Shown here: positions 44,853 through 52,834 of the stretch, one piece after another | How the letters are laid out: the number at the start of each line of letters is the position of its first letter | Position numbering within the stretch: the first letter of the stretch is position 1 | Assembly: GCA_013298845.1 (NCBI GenBank) | Contig: JAAFJN010000001.1 | Span: 186,001-250,000 of the forward strand | DNA: 64,000 nucleotides | From: Chitinophagales bacterium | GTDB lineage: Bacteria > Bacteroidota > Bacteroidia > Chitinophagales > Saprospiraceae | Direction: 5' to 3' | Made by a program: the position numbers and the translations under genes | The notes under the pieces: generated by a model | Told to the model about the DNA's origin: nothing | Database searches by the model: none | What the model saw: the letters and a program-made list of their open reading frames with translations, nothing else

Positions 44853-46016
44853 CCACGCCAACAGCGCCATGCCCGTTTCGAGGGCAGTTTCATCAATGTC
44901 AAAAGTTGGTGTGTGTACCGCCGAGGTAATGCCCCGGTCTTCGTTGCGGGTGCCGAGGCGGTAAAAACAACCCGGTATTTCGTGGGTATAAAAGGCAAAA
45001 TCTTCACTGGTCATGCGCATGGGCAATTCCACAACGCGGTCGGGACCTAACAACTGAATGGCCAGGTCTTTGGCGCGGGCGGTGAGTTCGTCGTCGTTGA
45101 CCAAAACCGGGTAGCCGTGCGCAATGTGCACGTCGCAAGTTGCTCCCATGGCGGCGGCGGTTTGGCTGGCAATTTGCCGAATTTTTTGGTGCGCCTCTTG
45201 CCGCCAGGTTTCGTCCATGGTGCGGAACGTACCTTCTATTTTTACTTCGTTGGGAATAATATTGGTGGCACCGCCGGTGGAGTTAATTTTTCCAAGGGTA
45301 AGCACGCTGGGTAAAAACGGGTTCGCGTTGCGGCTCACCACTTGTTGCAACGCCGTAATGACGTGCGCCGCCACCAAAATAGTATCAATACAGGTGTGCG
45401 GCATGGCACCGTGGCCCCCTTTTCCGGTAACGGTCAGGTAAATTTCATCGGAGGAAGCCATGTACATCCCCGCGCGAAACCCCACTTTTCCGGCCTCCAG
45501 CGTGGGGTAAACGTGCTGCCCGATAATGCCTTCCGGGCGCGGCGATTCGAGGGCACCGGCTTTGATCATCAGGCTGGCACCGCCCGGTACTTTTTCTTCG
45601 CCGGGTTGGAACAGACATTTGACGGTACCGGTCCAGCGCTCGCGGGTAGCGTGCAAAATCCGGACGGCACCCAGTAACGCGGCCGTGTGCACATCGTGAC
45701 CGCAGGCGTGCATGATGCCGGGTTTTTGGCTTTTGTACGGAACATCGTTGGTTTCTTCAATGGGCAATGCATCCATATCGGCGCGGAGGGCGATCACCGA
45801 CGATGCAGGGTCCAGTCCTTCAATTAATGCCACAATGCCCGTTCCGGCCACGTCTTTTTGGTATTTTACCCCAATATCGTCCAATTGGGCGGCCACAAAC
45901 GCCGCCGTTTCCTTTTCTTCAAAAGACAATTCGGGGTATTGGTGCAAATGCCGTCGGATGGCAATCACATCGGGCAAATGGATCCGGGCCATTTTTAGAA
46001 TCAAACTTTCCATCAT
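44826..46016 (-). CDS. M20-family amidohydrolase (hippurate/N-acyl-amino-acid hydrolase type)
   Basis: 396 residues from the ATG at 46016 (or the adjacent ATG at 46013). M20D signatures are in order: IRRHLHQYPELSFEE, ALRADMDALPI, HACGHDVHTAALLG (metal-binding Cys-Gly-His), FQPGEEKVPGGASLMI, and GGHGAMPH. The C-terminal SEDFAFY supplies another metal ligand. It cleaves N-acyl amino acids such as hippurate or N-acetyl-amino acids. The -7 element at 46023-46030 lies only 6-9 nt before the start, suggesting a leaderless or nearly leaderless mRNA. Confidence 0.92.
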   Translation of the reverse strand: MMESLILKMARIHLPDVIAIRRHLHQYPELSFEEKETAAFVAAQLDDIGVKYQKDVAGTGIVALIEGLDPASSVIALRADMDALPIEETNDVPYKSQKPGIMHACGHDVHTAALLGAVRILHATRERWTGTVKCLFQPGEEKVPGGASLMIKAGALESPRPEGIIGQHVYPTLEAGKVGFRAGMYMASSDEIYLTVTGKGGHGAMPHTCIDTILVAAHVITALQQVVSRNANPFLPSVLTLGKINSTGGATNIIPNEVKIEGTFRTMDETWRQEAHQKIRQIASQTAAAMGATCDVHIAHGYPVLVNDDELTARAKDLAIQLLGPDRVVELPMRMTSEDFAFYTHEIPGCFYRLGTRNEDRGITSAVHTPTFDIDETALETGMALLAWLAIGDRLA

Positions 46017-46022
46017 ATCGTG

Positions 46023-46030
46023 CAAAGGTA
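46023..46030 (-). promoter_or_regulatory. Candidate -7 element (TACCTTTG) for the M20 gene
   Basis: It matches TAnnTTTG on the minus strand directly upstream of the likely start, leaving essentially no 5' leader. Confidence 0.45.
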
Positions 46031-46135
46031 ATGATATCCAATTGGTGGTGTACCCCGAACGGATGTTCGGAAAAAAGAAACTATGATTTGTACAGCCCCT
46101 GCGAAAGCGATACCTTAGCCCCAAAATTGTATTGT

Positions 46136-46657
46136 ATGAAAGAAAATGGACTAAAATACGGCATTTTTGGGGCGGTTACAGTGGTAATTTACGTGTTGGC
46201 GCTGTATTATGTAGATAAAAAATTATTGACCAATGCTGTTGCCACGTATTGGCTTCCGCTGCTGCTCATTTTCCCTCCGCTCATGTATAAAGCCGCTTTG
46301 GACGAAGTGGAGGCGCACGGAAAAAAGGATTTTCGCACGTTTTTGCGCACGCCTTTTCTCACTTTTGCCGTGGCCAACGTCGCTTTTTGGCTTTGTTTGT
46401 ACGCTTTACACATGGCCGATCCCGATTTGGCCCGGATGGAGTTGACCCAACAATTAGAATACGCACAGGGACAATTGAAACAAGGCATGGGCGACCCGCA
46501 GCAGATGAACAAAATTCGCGAGCAGGTATCCCAGATTCAGATGGAATTGCAGGCCATTCAGCAGCCCGTCGGGCCGTATATTTTTAGTATGGCCATTTGG
46601 AAAATTTTGGGGTTTGGTCTAGCGGCGGCGGTTACCGGTTTGGTACGGAGTCGTTAG
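46136..46657 (+). CDS. DUF4199-like small membrane protein
   Basis: 173 residues from ATG 46136; the longer frame upstream is the shadow of the M20 gene. It has four hydrophobic helices (about 10-28, 36-54, 72-92 and the C-terminal 148-168) and a charged helix with Met/Gln-rich coiled-coil character (about 95-140). The pattern resembles the Bacteroidota DUF4199 family, of unknown function; the match is by topology only. It overlaps the convergent MscS gene by 4 nt. Confidence 0.7.
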   Translation: MKENGLKYGIFGAVTVVIYVLALYYVDKKLLTNAVATYWLPLLLIFPPLMYKAALDEVEAHGKKDFRTFLRTPFLTFAVANVAFWLCLYALHMADPDLARMELTQQLEYAQGQLKQGMGDPQQMNKIREQVSQIQMELQAIQQPVGPYIFSMAIWKILGFGLAAAVTGLVRSR

Positions 46658-47559
46658 TCTTTATCCAATAAGCCCGTGCGTTGTTCCACAATTTTTTCGC
46701 GCAGGCTGATAAATTCCACAATTTTCCGCACGGTTTTGCGGCGAATAACCCGCTCCAATTCTTTATTGGGTTCTTTCAGAATGTACTGGAACTTCATCAG
46801 TACGTAATCTTTGCGCACTTCGGCCACGCGGAGGTAATAGCTGTCGGTCTGGATCATATCGTTGAACGGCTGCAAGGTATCGACGAGCATTTTTTCAATT
46901 TCTTCCACGTTGTTCAGGTGGCTGATCCCAATTTCAAATTCTACACTGGTGCGTTTAATTTGTCGTTTGGTGTAGTTCACCACCTCTATGGTGTGAAACA
47001 GAATATTGGGAATATAAATCACGTCGTCGTCGTCGTTCAGCAAGTGTACTTTTTGCAAGGTCACATCCAGTACTTTGCCTTTGTGCTGACCGATACTAAT
47101 GTTATCGCCAATACTGATTTCGCCCGAAAAGGTGTTAATCATCCCGGTAATCATGTTGGAAATATATTCTTTGGTCAATAAAGCAATACCGGCAAATACG
47201 ATGGATATGGACGTGAGCAACGAGCGCGCATCAATGCGGAACAGCGATAACAACCCCAACACCAACCCCATAGACAATACGATGGAGTAAATATGCCGGA
47301 TACCAATGGTGAAATTATCGTCACTTTGGTTTTTTTTGCGCCTTTTGTACAAATAAATGATAAAAAACTGCACAAAATCGAGCACCATCAGGAAAATACC
47401 GATGTCGGCCAAACGCTCAATATAATACTCCGTGGTCGTTCTGTATTTGACTTTTAACAACGACAGCATGGGCGAAATATCAATTTCGCCGGTTCGAACC
47501 ATAAATAACAGACTAAGCAAACTTGCTTTAAAGAGCAAGCGAACAATTTTCATATACAT
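46654..47559 (-). CDS. MscS-family mechanosensitive channel
   Basis: 301 residues from ATG 47559, which lies 1 nt past the stop codon of the MORN-caspase gene; ATG 47553 is also possible. Several TM segments precede the MscS beta domain (GEISIGDNISIGQHKGKVLDVTLQKVHLLNDDDDVIYIPNILF, about 170-215), with the third-TM pore helix before it. The C-terminus is alpha/beta. It opens on membrane tension and may release solutes. Translational coupling with a caspase gene is unusual and makes a role other than simple osmoprotection possible (inference). Confidence 0.9.
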   Translation of the reverse strand: MYMKIVRLLFKASLLSLLFMVRTGEIDISPMLSLLKVKYRTTTEYYIERLADIGIFLMVLDFVQFFIIYLYKRRKKNQSDDNFTIGIRHIYSIVLSMGLVLGLLSLFRIDARSLLTSISIVFAGIALLTKEYISNMITGMINTFSGEISIGDNISIGQHKGKVLDVTLQKVHLLNDDDDVIYIPNILFHTIEVVNYTKRQIKRTSVEFEIGISHLNNVEEIEKMLVDTLQPFNDMIQTDSYYLRVAEVRKDYVLMKFQYILKEPNKELERVIRRKTVRKIVEFISLREKIVEQRTGLLDKD

Positions 47560-47560
47560 A

Positions 47561-49240
47561 TTAACGAGTAATACCCACGGGCATGGCCGGGTCAAAAGCA
47601 CCTTTTAAAACGGGGCTTTGGCGGTTGCCGGTGTACGTGCGCACATTGGAATAAACGAAATCAAATAATTCCCGGATGCTGATGATTTTATCTTTGTTTT
47701 TATCGGCCTCACCTTTCAAACCACGGATCAGGAAGTGACTGAATACGCCCTGCCGTAAACCCGCCGATTCCAGCGATGTTTCGTCTCCTTTGGAAGACAT
47801 AATGAGAGCGGTACCGGAAATGGATTTGGCCAATGATTGGTAATATTGCGAAATGGTGGGTTCCGGGTCGCCGGAACGCATGGAAATCAGGCTGCCGGAG
47901 TGACACGCGTCGGCGATACAAATTTTGTACTTCGCTTTGCAGGCGTTAAACATTTTGGCAATATCGTCGTGGTTCAGTTTGTTGTTGTAACCGTCGAAAT
48001 CAATCGGGAGGAAAGAGCCGTTCAGGCCGTGCCCCGAAAAATAGAAGATCACCAGGTCTTTTGGACCGGCCTGACTCAAAATTTGTTGCAAGGTGGTGTT
48101 GATCCCGGCCAAAGTGGCTTCTTCATCAATCAAAATGGCAATTTGTTCGTCGGGCAAGGCGCCACCTTCGGGACTTTTCAAAAAAGCGTAAAAACGATAC
48201 GCGTCGTCGTCGGTGTAACGCAGCACGGGCATGTGATCGTAAGAAGCCACCCCGACCACAATGGCCCATATTTTGGTATCGGGCGATAAGGTTTTGATGG
48301 GTGTTTCCACCACTTCGGTGTTGCCTTCGGTGGGTTTGTACCCTTCGGGCGGCACTTGGCCATTGTATTCGCCGGCCACCCAATAACCACTAATAATAGT
48401 AGCGTCGCGGAGCGTAAGGGTACCTTTGCCCTGAAATGCACCTTCTTCCCATTCACCTTCGTAGTGGTCGCCGTTGGCGTAGGTGCAGGAACCTACGCCG
48501 TGCGGTTGGCCATTTTTAAATGCCCCGGTGTAGCGGGCGGCTCCTTCTTTAAACATAAAAGTGCCGGTTCCGTCGGTGCAATTGCCTTCAATACACCCCG
48601 ATTTTCCGTTATCGGTGAGGCTGGCCCCGATAAATTCGCCTTCTTTCCACTCCCCCGTTTCGGCGGAATTGCCGTTGGCGTAGGTGCGGGTACCTTGCCC
48701 GTGCGGGTAATTTTCTTTAAAACCACCTTCGTAGCGGTCGCCGTTGGGAAATACAAATACGCCCTGACCGGCAAATTTTCCGTTCACGAAACCACCTTCG
48801 TATTTACTGCCGTCGGGGTAAGCGAATACGCCATTGCCCTCTTTACAGTCGCCGCTGAGGCAACCACTTTGAATATTGGTACCGTCGTCGGCGCTTTCTT
48901 CTTTCTTTTTGGCGATATAATCTTCGAGGATATTCCCCTTTTCGTCCACGGGGCGGCCTTTTTTCCAGTCGCCGGTGCGTTTGGTACCGTCCGAATAGGT
49001 TTTGGTTCCCTTTCCGTCGGGGTAGCGGTTTTTCCATTCGCCGCTGTATTTACTGCCATCGGTGTAGTAGCAAACGCCCACGCCCGAGATTTCGCCGTTT
49101 TTAAATTCGCCAATGTATTTGGCACCGGAAGGATAGAGGTAAGTGCCTTTTCCATCTTTACAATTCCCCGCGATGCACTGCGATTGAGCAAAAGAAAAAG
49201 TGGCACATGCCAAAAGCAAGGATAAATATACTTTGATCAT
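47561..49240 (-). CDS. Secreted MORN-repeat protein with C-terminal caspase (C14) domain
   Basis: 559 residues from the ATG at 49240; the signal peptide ends at SFAQ. Residues ~22-300 hold about eight MORN repeats (YxGxxxxGxxxGxG pattern) in three blocks, each opened by a Cys-pair motif (CIAGNCKDG, CLSGDCKEG, CIEGNCTDG). Residues ~325-550 form a caspase-like fold: IVVGVASYDH, the catalytic His in YFSGHG and catalytic Cys in ADACHSG. Family knowledge: such metacaspase-like cysteine peptidases cleave after basic or acidic residues and often act in stress or conflict pathways. The signal peptide places it in the periplasm or outside, not the cytosol. Translationally coupled to the MscS gene. Confidence 0.92.
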   Translation of the reverse strand: MIKVYLSLLLACATFSFAQSQCIAGNCKDGKGTYLYPSGAKYIGEFKNGEISGVGVCYYTDGSKYSGEWKNRYPDGKGTKTYSDGTKRTGDWKKGRPVDEKGNILEDYIAKKKEESADDGTNIQSGCLSGDCKEGNGVFAYPDGSKYEGGFVNGKFAGQGVFVFPNGDRYEGGFKENYPHGQGTRTYANGNSAETGEWKEGEFIGASLTDNGKSGCIEGNCTDGTGTFMFKEGAARYTGAFKNGQPHGVGSCTYANGDHYEGEWEEGAFQGKGTLTLRDATIISGYWVAGEYNGQVPPEGYKPTEGNTEVVETPIKTLSPDTKIWAIVVGVASYDHMPVLRYTDDDAYRFYAFLKSPEGGALPDEQIAILIDEEATLAGINTTLQQILSQAGPKDLVIFYFSGHGLNGSFLPIDFDGYNNKLNHDDIAKMFNACKAKYKICIADACHSGSLISMRSGDPEPTISQYYQSLAKSISGTALIMSSKGDETSLESAGLRQGVFSHFLIRGLKGEADKNKDKIISIRELFDFVYSNVRTYTGNRQSPVLKGAFDPAMPVGITR

Positions 49241-49367
49241 GGTATAAAAATGCCCGGAAAGGGCCAATTTTTTAAATCGTTTATCTATAAAAACGCGCAA
49301 TACAAACCATTAAACTGGTAAATTATTGTTTTTAACGCCCCTTTAAGTATTTCATAACGGCCAAAAA

Positions 49368-49375
49368 TAAGTTTG
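49368..49375 (+). promoter_or_regulatory. Candidate -7 element (TAAGTTTG) for the gene at 49460
   Basis: It matches TAnnTTTG 84 nt before the ATG; no clear -33 box. Confidence 0.4.
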
Positions 49376-49459
49376 GCCTGGTTTTTGGAAATGTGTGTAT
49401 GTAGAATTAAACAATACACGATTACTTTTTTTAACACCGATTCATTTAACAATACAATT

Positions 49460-49885
49460 ATGTTACACGCAAATTATTACCAAGTAAACCCCCTGCTCGA
49501 ACAATTAGAAGTTGAAGTACTGAACGCCGTTACCTGCAACGTGCATTTTGGTGTACCGGGAGGTCAGGGTGACTGTTTACAAATAGGTATTTGTCGGGTC
49601 ATTATTGATGCGCATCCTAACGTCGAACAAGATCGTCGTTGCCGCAAAGCACCAGCATCTCTTTACATTAACGAGAGCGGGAACTTCGAAATGTTTTTCC
49701 CCATCGATGGCATTATGCCCTGCACCGAGCGCGCCATTTTCAAAAACAAATGGTTTCCGGTTCCGGTTGCTCACCGCCTCGACGAAAATTTGATGAGAGA
49801 ATTATCCGCCGAAATGAACCCCGTTATTCCAATGGGTAAATACCCCATCACAAAGGTACAGGGTGGTTATGTTATTTCATTCTGA
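49460..49885 (+). CDS. Hypothetical protein, cytosolic, unknown function
   Basis: 141 residues from ATG 49460, which follows the -7 element; the longer frame starts inside the promoter. There is no signal peptide or TM segment. The protein has a mixed alpha/beta composition, four Cys (in AVTCNVHFG, GDCLQIGICR and RRCR) and a Pro-rich C-terminus. No family recognised. It stands alone between the MORN-caspase gene and ugd. A start in a run of Asn/Tyr (ANYYQVN) gives no clue. Confidence 0.7.
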   Translation: MLHANYYQVNPLLEQLEVEVLNAVTCNVHFGVPGGQGDCLQIGICRVIIDAHPNVEQDRRCRKAPASLYINESGNFEMFFPIDGIMPCTERAIFKNKWFPVPVAHRLDENLMRELSAEMNPVIPMGKYPITKVQGGYVISF

Positions 49886-49930
49886 TTTTAGCATTAAATT
49901 ATTCCAAAATCCGAACAAAATTTGTGTTTT

Positions 49931-49962
49931 TTTGTAGTTTTCCAAAAGGAACCCTAACTTTG
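49931..49962 (+). promoter_or_regulatory. Promoter for UDP-glucose dehydrogenase (best -33/-7 match in the window)
   Basis: TTTG at 49931-49934, a 20-nt spacer and TAACTTTG at 49955-49962 match the Bacteroidota sigma factor consensus almost exactly; the transcript would have a ~33-nt leader. Confidence 0.7.
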
Positions 49963-49998
49963 CGTCCTTTTTTTAAACTCGACACATAAATACAAAGC

Positions 49999-51312
49999 AT
50001 GAATATAGCCGTTGTAGGAACTGGGTACGTTGGTCTGGTGACCGGCACCTGTTTCGCCGAAACTGGAAATAACGTTATCTGCGTTGATAACAATCAGAAG
50101 AAAGTAGAAAAGTTACTGGCGGGGGAAGTGCCCATTTTTGAGCCTGGACTCGAATTGATATTTGACCGGAACACCAAAGAGGGGCGCTTGCACTTCACCA
50201 CCGATCTCAAGTCGGCGGTTGATGCCAGCCAAATTATCTTTTTGGCATTACCTACGCCGCCGGGCGAAGACGGCAGCGCCGACTTATCCTATATCATGGG
50301 TGTGGCCGATCAACTTGGCGACCTGATTTCGGAGTACAAGGTAATTGTGGACAAAAGCACCGTACCGGTGGGCACTGCTGAACGCGTAGCCGCTATTTTG
50401 GCCAAAAAATTACCTAAAAAAATGTTCGACGTTGTGTCAAACCCCGAATTTTTGCGGGAAGGCGTTGCCGTTGATGATTTTTTAAAACCCGATCGCGTGG
50501 TCATTGGTACCAAAAGCGAAAAGGCGCGTAAAGTGATGAAACAACTCTACGAACCCTTTGTCCGCCAGGGCAACCCCATCTATTTTATGGATGAACGCTC
50601 CGCCGAAATGACCAAATACGCCGCCAACTCGTACCTCGCAACGCGCATTTCTTTTATGAATGAAGTGGCAAATTTGTGCGAAAAAACGGGCGCGAACGTA
50701 GATATGGTGCGCATCGGGATGGGAAGTGATATGCGGATTGGTAAACGATTCCTTTTCCCCGGTATCGGTTACGGCGGTTCCTGCTTCCCCAAAGACGTGC
50801 AGGCATTGGCCAAAACTGCCGGTGACCATTCGTACGATTTCAAAATTTTGAAAGCCGTTATGAAGGTCAACACCATTCAAAAAGGAGTTTTGACCAAAAA
50901 AATTAAAAAACACTTCAAAAACGAGGTGGCCGGTAAAACCATCGCCGTGTGGGGATTGGCCTTTAAACCCAATACCGACGATATTCGCGAGGCACCAGCC
51001 TTAGTCATTATTGACGAATTGCTCGAATTGGGCGCGAAAGTAGTGGCTTTTGACCCCGAAGCGATGGAAAACGTAAAAATCACGTACGGCAACCGGATTG
51101 AATACGCCAAAAGCATGTATGAGGCCCTGAAAGGTGCCGACTGCCTGGCGATCATGACCGAATGGGGCGAATTCCGCACCCCGGATTTTGAAAAAATGGG
51201 GTCACTGCTCAACGAAAAAGTGATTTTCGACGGTCGTAACCTGTACGACCTGGAACAGGCAAAATCAATGGGTTTCCATTACCAAAGTATTGGCCGACCC
51301 AAGGTGAAATAA
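49999..51312 (+). CDS. ugd: UDP-glucose 6-dehydrogenase
   Basis: 437 residues. The Rossmann start VVGTGYVGLVTGTCFAETG, the linker helix, and the catalytic Cys in GYGGSCFPKD (about 254-263) are canonical; the C-terminal domain carries FKPNTDDIREAPAL. It oxidises UDP-glucose to UDP-glucuronate with NAD+ for surface polysaccharides. It has the clearest Bacteroidota-type promoter in the window and a strong terminator (51376-51431), so it appears monocistronic. Confidence 0.97.
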   Translation: MNIAVVGTGYVGLVTGTCFAETGNNVICVDNNQKKVEKLLAGEVPIFEPGLELIFDRNTKEGRLHFTTDLKSAVDASQIIFLALPTPPGEDGSADLSYIMGVADQLGDLISEYKVIVDKSTVPVGTAERVAAILAKKLPKKMFDVVSNPEFLREGVAVDDFLKPDRVVIGTKSEKARKVMKQLYEPFVRQGNPIYFMDERSAEMTKYAANSYLATRISFMNEVANLCEKTGANVDMVRIGMGSDMRIGKRFLFPGIGYGGSCFPKDVQALAKTAGDHSYDFKILKAVMKVNTIQKGVLTKKIKKHFKNEVAGKTIAVWGLAFKPNTDDIREAPALVIIDELLELGAKVVAFDPEAMENVKITYGNRIEYAKSMYEALKGADCLAIMTEWGEFRTPDFEKMGSLLNEKVIFDGRNLYDLEQAKSMGFHYQSIGRPKVK

Positions 51313-51375
51313 GGCGCCGCTCCGAATTAAAATTTTCCTAAGGCAAAATTTACGCGGATTCAGGTGCGTTTATGG

Positions 51376-51431
51376 GCCGCTTTCTGTTACCATCGGAGTT
51401 ATATCCGTGGTGCAGAAAGCGGCTTTTTTTA
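51376..51431 (+). terminator. Rho-independent terminator after ugd
   Basis: An 11-bp stem (51376-51386 with 51413-51423) with an inner CGGA/TCCG stem is followed by seven T. Confidence 0.88.
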
Positions 51432-51468
51432 TTCACCGATCCGGTTGTAGGATCTAAATTGACCGATT

Positions 51469-52299
51469 ATGTTACAATTCATTAAAACCACTCCGCTACT
51501 TACTGTTTCGTGCGCTGCCCTGCTGCTCTTCACCGTTTCATCTTGTAAAAAAGACGAAACCTCCGCCGAAACGCAAGCCCAATTGGACAAAGCCACTTTG
51601 ATGTTACAAGCCAACAATAGTTTGGTGCGCAGTTCGGTAAACACCGGACAAGGTAACCAGGAAAAAGCATCGGGTGTGCAGGACAACACCGTGGATGACC
51701 GTTGCGGCGCGGTTACGGCCATGCCCGCCGATTTGTTTACTTTTCCCAAGACCCTCACTTTCGATTACGGTACCGGCTGCACCGATGCCCTGGGCGTTGA
51801 CCGCGCCGGCAGTTACACTGTTAACCTCCAGAAAATATGGGAAGCGGGCACCACTTCGTCGGTGCAATACAATGATTATTCCGAAAATGGTGTTGTTATG
51901 AGCGGTAATCTCGCCTTTTCCAACACCAGCACCAACACCGGGCTTGGTTTTGAACTGGTTGCCACCAATTTGAAGCGCAAAGAAGTGTCCGGCGCAGAAA
52001 CCACGGTGCAATCATCGTTGGCCCTCAAACAAACCGCCGGTGCCATTACCTTCTGGAATTGGAGCGACGATGTGTTTGAGGTAACCGGTACGGCTTCGTA
52101 TCAATTGGCCAACGGCGAAACCGGCGCGTTAACCATCGTTACACCGTTGGTAAAAGCCAACAATTGCGCGTGGTACAATAAAGGAACTGCCACCCTGGTC
52201 ATCAACGGCCAAACCATGGACGTTGACTTTGGAAACGGCACCTGCGATAACGAAGCAACGGTGACGATTAATGGCAGTTCGTTTGTGATTAAGTTGTAG
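51469..52299 (+). CDS. Exported lipoprotein of unknown function
   Basis: 276 residues. The signal ends in the lipobox VSSC (Cys26) followed by KKDE, a common Bacteroidota lipoprotein start. The mature part is beta-rich, with Thr/Ser/Asn-rich strands and cysteines in DDRCGAV, GTGCTDA, NNCAW and GTCDN that may form disulfides. The protein is not assigned to a family. It may face outward; a +2 acidic export signal is not evident (KKDE). It ends just before a 70-bp perfect palindrome. Confidence 0.8.
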   Translation: MLQFIKTTPLLTVSCAALLLFTVSSCKKDETSAETQAQLDKATLMLQANNSLVRSSVNTGQGNQEKASGVQDNTVDDRCGAVTAMPADLFTFPKTLTFDYGTGCTDALGVDRAGSYTVNLQKIWEAGTTSSVQYNDYSENGVVMSGNLAFSNTSTNTGLGFELVATNLKRKEVSGAETTVQSSLALKQTAGAITFWNWSDDVFEVTGTASYQLANGETGALTIVTPLVKANNCAWYNKGTATLVINGQTMDVDFGNGTCDNEATVTINGSSFVIKL

Positions 52300-52312
52300 G
52301 GTTTACGGCCTC

Positions 52313-52382
52313 TGCTCCAAATGTAAAAGGGCTGATTGAGTTTGTTGCAACAAACTCAATCAGCCCTTTTACATTTGGAGCA
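52313..52382. terminator. 70-bp perfect palindrome between convergent genes, likely bidirectional terminator
   Basis: The arms at 52313-52347 and 52348-52382 are exactly complementary over 35 nt with no spacer. It starts 14 nt after the lipoprotein gene stop and ends 12 nt before the stop of the converging membrane-protein gene. Both strands have short T-rich segments in the arms. Confidence 0.85.
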
Positions 52383-52394
52383 TTAAAATATTCG

Positions 52395-52826
52395 TTATAT
52401 ACGTCCCGCCCACCAAGCAATGATGCTTAATAAAACGAGCAAGATACCGTAAAATACGTTGAGGGTTTTGGAAAAAATAGCCTTTTCCCAAGTATTTCTG
52501 CCGCCATTATAGGGGCGGATATCCATACTGTAGTCAATTTGATCAAGGGGCTTTTTGGCAACATCGTTGTATAGGCCACGGAAAAGGCGTTCTTGCCAAA
52601 GAAAATAGCCATCCAATATCCAGAACATAATTGCTGGAAGAAATGCAATTTGAGTGATGGCCTGTTTTCCTATAGCATCTTTGCTGCTAGCTAACGCCAA
52701 GATTGCAGAAACCAGTGTAATGGCCCAACCTTTCATCTGAAAACCATTGTTACCTAATCGGGTGACGATATTTTGGATAAAATCCAGGTGTTTGTGCTTT
52801 GCTTCGGGTGATAATGGTGTGCTCAT
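52395..52826 (-). CDS. Small membrane protein of the TIR/ROCO cluster
   Basis: 143 residues. The N-terminal helix LDFIQNIVTRLGNNGFQMKGW precedes two adjacent TM segments (about 32-48 and 57-76, containing FWILDGYFLWQERLFR), then a cytosolic segment with a Tyr/Asp-rich stretch and a third TM (about 120-139). The FWxLDGYFLxQERLFR-type core is, to my recollection, typical of a widespread prokaryotic membrane-protein family often seen near signalling and defence genes. Its function is unknown; a membrane effector or anchor is inferred from context. It lies 8 nt after the ATPase-TIR gene as the last gene of the cluster. Confidence 0.8.
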   Translation of the reverse strand: MSTPLSPEAKHKHLDFIQNIVTRLGNNGFQMKGWAITLVSAILALASSKDAIGKQAITQIAFLPAIMFWILDGYFLWQERLFRGLYNDVAKKPLDQIDYSMDIRPYNGGRNTWEKAIFSKTLNVFYGILLVLLSIIAWWAGRI

Positions 52827-52834
52827 GAGTGATA

